Shown here: piece after piece, positions 14,051-15,326 of the stretch
Numbering within the stretch: the first letter of the stretch is position 1
Layout: each line of letters starts with the position of its first letter
NCBI GenBank assembly: GCA_049585815.1
Contig: JBAVAR010000086.1
Span: forward strand, 1-15,326
From: DATLSM01 sp049585815
GTDB lineage: Bacteria; Actinomycetota; Thermoleophilia; Solirubrobacterales; 70-9
Direction of reading: 5' to 3'
DNA length: 15,326 nucleotides
Notes under the pieces: model-generated
The model's database searches: none
The model's input: only the letters and a program-made list of their open reading frames with translations
Told to the model about the DNA's origin: nothing
Translations under genes and position numbers: made by a program

Positions 14051-14056
14051 ACGCTA
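14051..14056 (-). promoter_or_regulatory. Candidate -10 hexamer of the nuclease gene (leaderless)
   Basis: TAGCGT on the minus strand ends 6 nt before ATG 14044. The divergent IMPase -10 starts 18 bp away, so the promoters overlap. Confidence 0.45.
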
Positions 14057-14074
14057 CCGAGTGGGCGGCGTCCA

Positions 14075-14080
14075 TAGGAT
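14075..14080 (+). promoter_or_regulatory. Candidate -10 hexamer of the IMPase-like gene (leaderless)
   Basis: TAGGAT ends 7 nt before GTG 14088. It overlaps the alternative ATG at 14079, which would then lie inside the promoter and not be transcribed. Confidence 0.45.
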
Positions 14081-14087
14081 GGGCTCG

Positions 14088-14906
14088 GTGGACGTTTTCT
14101 CCGCAGACTGGCTGGGAATCTGTCGTCGCTCGGTGGCCGCCCAGAGGACGATTTTCAAGCAGGTGCCGAGCATCGCGGGCCGCACCGTCTATGAGGGAGT
14201 GGGAGAGGGCGGGGATCGCAGCCTCGCGATCGACCGTCGCTGTGAGGACGCGGTCTTCGCCGAGCTGCAGGCGCTGGCCGCCGAGGGAGCCGCATTCATC
14301 GCCATTTCCGAGGAGCGCGGCACTGTGAGGTTCGGCTCGGGCGGCTCTGCCCGGGTCGTTATCGACCCGATCGACGGCTCGCTCAACGCCCGCCGCACGC
14401 TTCCCTCTCACAGCCTCAGCGTCGCCGTTGCATCGGGTCCCTCGATGGCCGACGTCGAGTTCGCCTACGTCTATGACTTCGGCGCCGGAGAGGAGTTCAG
14501 CGCGCGCCGTGGGGGCGGCGCGAGGCTCGGATCGGAGCCGTTCTCGGTCTCTGCAGAGGAGGACAGGATGGAGCTGGTGGGGATCGAGTCCGCCGAGCCG
14601 GAGGCCTCCCTGGCGGCGATCTCGGCGCTGGGGGGCAGCGTCTACCGCCTGCGGGTGATCGGCTCGATCGCGATCACCACCGCCTATGTCGGCGCCGGTC
14701 GGCTCGACGCGATGTTCAGCCTGCGCCGGTGCAGGTCGGTGGATGCGGCGGCGGCGCAGCTGATCGTCCGTGAGGCCGGCGGAGAGGTCGCCTTCGGCGA
14801 CCTCTCCGCCGAGCAGGCCGACCTCGGCCTGGAGGCTCGCTACCCGATCGCCGCCGCGGCGGATGGGAAGAGCCTCGCGATCGTCCGCAGCGCCCAGAAC
14901 GCATAG
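14088..14906 (+). CDS. Inositol monophosphatase/FBPase-like phosphatase
   Basis: 272 residues of the Mg-dependent, Li-sensitive phosphatase superfamily (SuhB/IMPase), hydrolysing small phosphate monoesters such as inositol-1-phosphate. Metal-binding parts visible are GGDRSLAID (41-49), SEERG with Glu75/76, and DPIDGS at 93-98 (Asp93, Asp96). The last motif, usually WDxAAG, is here SVDAAAAQ with Asp219 but no Trp and no final Gly, so the substrate pocket may differ. GSIAITTAYVGAGRLDAMF is typical of the family. I chose GTG 14088 from the -10 spacing; ATG 14079 (three residues longer) is the alternative. Earlier in-frame ATGs would overlap the divergent nuclease gene. The coding sequence holds a 16-bp perfect inverted repeat at 14777-14811. 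A GC-rich hairpin follows the stop. Confidence 0.88.
   Translation: MDVFSADWLGICRRSVAAQRTIFKQVPSIAGRTVYEGVGEGGDRSLAIDRRCEDAVFAELQALAAEGAAFIAISEERGTVRFGSGGSARVVIDPIDGSLNARRTLPSHSLSVAVASGPSMADVEFAYVYDFGAGEEFSARRGGGARLGSEPFSVSAEEDRMELVGIESAEPEASLAAISALGGSVYRLRVIGSIAITTAYVGAGRLDAMFSLRRCRSVDAAAAQLIVREAGGEVAFGDLSAEQADLGLEARYPIAAAADGKSLAIVRSAQNA
14777..14811. repeat. 16-bp perfect inverted repeat with 3-nt loop inside the IMPase-like gene
   Basis: Left arm 14777-14792 is CGGCGGAGAGGTCGCC, loop TTC is 14793-14795, and right arm 14796-14811 is the exact reverse complement. As RNA it would be a very stable hairpin ending about 95 nt before the stop. It encodes GGEVAFGDLSA. Confidence 0.85.
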
Positions 14907-14927
14907 ATACCACCGCCGCGGGGTAGT

Positions 14928-14945
14928 CGGGGTGTAACCGCCCCG
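14928..14945 (+). terminator. Possible terminator hairpin after the IMPase-like gene
   Basis: CGGGGTG-TAAC-CGCCCCG forms a 7-bp stem (one G-T pair) with a 4-nt loop, 21 nt after the stop. No T-run follows, so it is at best a non-canonical terminator. Confidence 0.35.
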
Positions 14946-14959
14946 CCATCGCGGGTTTA

Positions 14960-14971
14960 GAACGTGTGTTC
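14960..14971. promoter_or_regulatory. SOS (LexA-type) operator candidate 1
   Basis: GAAC-GTGT-GTTC is an exact match to the GAAC-N4-GTTC core of the LexA box of Gram-positive and actinobacterial genomes. It lies upstream of the -10 at 14991, over the -35 region. Confidence 0.55.
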
Positions 14972-14976
14972 GTAAA

Positions 14977-14988
14977 GAACATATGTTC
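14977..14988. promoter_or_regulatory. SOS (LexA-type) operator candidate 2
   Basis: GAAC-ATAT-GTTC is a fully symmetric 12-bp palindrome with the LexA core. It is centred 17 bp from box 1 and ends 2 bp before the -10, so binding would block RNA polymerase. Another dimeric repressor with the same half-site cannot be excluded. Confidence 0.6.
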
Positions 14989-14990
14989 GC

Positions 14991-14996
14991 TAGACT
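14991..14996 (+). promoter_or_regulatory. Candidate -10 hexamer of the lysine-rich protein gene
   Basis: TAGACT, immediately downstream of the two GAAC-N4-GTTC palindromes. It predicts a leader of about 40 nt with a Shine-Dalgarno. The rest of the 14907-15042 gap holds only the hairpin and the two palindromes. Confidence 0.5.
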
Positions 14997-15026
14997 CGCG
15001 AACGCCAGGCAGGACCACCGACGATC

Positions 15027-15033
15027 GAAGGGA
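15027..15033 (+). promoter_or_regulatory. Shine-Dalgarno of the lysine-rich protein gene
   Basis: GAAGGGA, 9 nt before ATG 15043, supports that start codon. Confidence 0.55.
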
Positions 15034-15042
15034 CCGGACTTC

Positions 15043-15326
15043 ATGGCAACACAGACCAGCAACGGAAAATCGGCCAAAACCAAAGTCAAAAGCGCCGCCA
15101 ACGGCAAGCGCACGACCAAAGCCAAAGGCCCGACCGCGAAAGCCGCAACTGCGGATAGGAACCCGATCCAGTCGGTCGCCCAGACCGCCGTCGACCTTCC
15201 CGTCGGCGCCGTGCTCAGCGTCACCGATCGCGTCTCCGACCTGGTCGAGCCGTGGACGGGCCGCAAGGCAGCTGAGAAGCAGATCAAGGCCTACCGCAAC
15301 CAGCTGCGCAAATCCCTGAAGCGGAC
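15043..15326 (+). CDS. Lysine/alanine-rich small protein, function unknown (3'-truncated by window)
   Basis: 94 codons are visible and the frame is still open at the window end. Residues 1-35 are basic and low in complexity (KSAKTKVKSAANGKRTTKAK), like histone or nucleoid-protein tails. From about residue 41 a different, ordered-looking part begins: NPIQSVAQTAVDLPVGAVLS, then VTDRVSDLVEPWTGRKAAEKQ and an amphipathic basic helix (IKAYRNQLRKSLKR). I do not recognise the family. The layout loosely recalls phasin-like or heparin-binding-haemagglutinin-like actinobacterial proteins, but that is impression only. The start is supported by a Shine-Dalgarno. Two perfect LexA-type palindromes at the promoter suggest DNA-damage induction, in which case a DNA-binding role through the basic tail would make sense (inference). 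Confidence 0.75.
   Translation, partial: MATQTSNGKSAKTKVKSAANGKRTTKAKGPTAKAATADRNPIQSVAQTAVDLPVGAVLSVTDRVSDLVEPWTGRKAAEKQIKAYRNQLRKSLKR

Noticed and set aside
11459..14077. 872-residue open frame on the plus strand opposite the nuclease gene
   Set aside because: A mirror frame made by GC-rich codon use on the minus strand. The translation has no motif or domain pattern, while the minus-strand product has Walker A, PD-(D/E)XK and Fe-S cysteines in order.
13869..14087. Longer IMPase readings from upstream in-frame ATGs, including 14043
   Set aside because: They run through the start of the divergent nuclease gene and the predicted promoters, and add residues not typical of the family.
13791..15287. 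498-residue minus-strand frame spanning the IMPase gene, intergenic region and last gene
   Set aside because: It crosses the SOS-type palindromes and two better-supported plus-strand genes, and shows no motif.
14966..15319. Plus-strand frame starting inside the SOS-type palindromes
   Set aside because: Out of frame with ATG 15043, which has a Shine-Dalgarno. The product is Pro/Arg-rich noise, and its start lies upstream of the predicted transcript start.
1..15326. Mobile elements, CRISPR arrays, tRNA or rRNA genes, phage defence islands
   Set aside because: No transposase or integrase motifs, no regularly spaced repeats, no cloverleaf-like segments and no toxin-antitoxin or restriction genes were seen. 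The content looks like stable chromosomal housekeeping DNA.

Overview
The window is a compact, GC-rich stretch (roughly 70% G+C by eye, strong G/C preference at third codon positions) of ordinary chromosomal bacterial genes. The isoleucyl-tRNA synthetase has the eukaryote-like GxHH form and length seen in Actinobacteria. A PAC2-family protein, a polyprenol-phosphate mannose synthase, TANNNT-type -10 hexamers and frequent GTG starts point the same way. A deep-branching actinobacterium, possibly Thermoleophilia/Solirubrobacterales, is my best guess; that placement is inference. I see no rRNA, tRNA, CRISPR array, IS element or phage gene, and no gene-free stretch longer than about 140 bases.

Layout. 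1-858 (+) is the C-terminal cysteine-rich iron-sulfur part of a FAD-linked D-2-hydroxyacid (D-lactate type) dehydrogenase. It meets a convergent SDR oxidoreductase (841-1716, -), which is divergent from ileS (1761-4979, +). Next on the minus strand come a 58-residue 4-oxalocrotonate-tautomerase-like protein (4987-5163) directly behind thioredoxin (5182-5508), then a polyprenol-phosphate mannosyltransferase (5576-6346). Divergent from that is DNA polymerase X (6419-8143, +). A four-TM membrane protein (8149-8661, -) sits 3 nt behind trehalose-6-phosphate phosphatase otsB (8665-9489, -). Divergent from otsB are two half-length TSUP (TauE/SafE-like) membrane proteins in tandem (9531-9896 and 9907-10278, +), then a PAC2 protein (10323-11183, +). 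A large minus-strand protein (11180-14044) has a UvrD-like ATPase core with worn helicase motifs and an intact iron-sulfur PD-(D/E)XK nuclease domain. Divergent from it is an inositol-monophosphatase-like protein (14088-14906, +). The window ends inside a lysine-rich small protein (15043 onward, +).

No single pathway links these genes. Themes are redox and carbon metabolism (D-lactate dehydrogenase, SDR, thioredoxin, tautomerase), polyprenol/glycan and trehalose chemistry, and DNA maintenance (PolX, nuclease, and a last gene with two perfect SOS-type palindromes at its promoter).

The most interesting signals are regulatory. Most genes have a TANNNT-like -10 hexamer ending only 6-7 nt before the start codon and no Shine-Dalgarno, which points to leaderless transcription. 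The two genes with a normal leader and Shine-Dalgarno (trxA and the last gene) are the ones whose promoters carry AT-rich palindromic operators. Also notable are the two tandem GAAC-N4-GTTC boxes, a 16-bp perfect hairpin inside the IMPase gene, a split TSUP transporter, shared -10 bases in the otsB/TSUP divergent promoter, and an in-frame palindromic insert in ileS.
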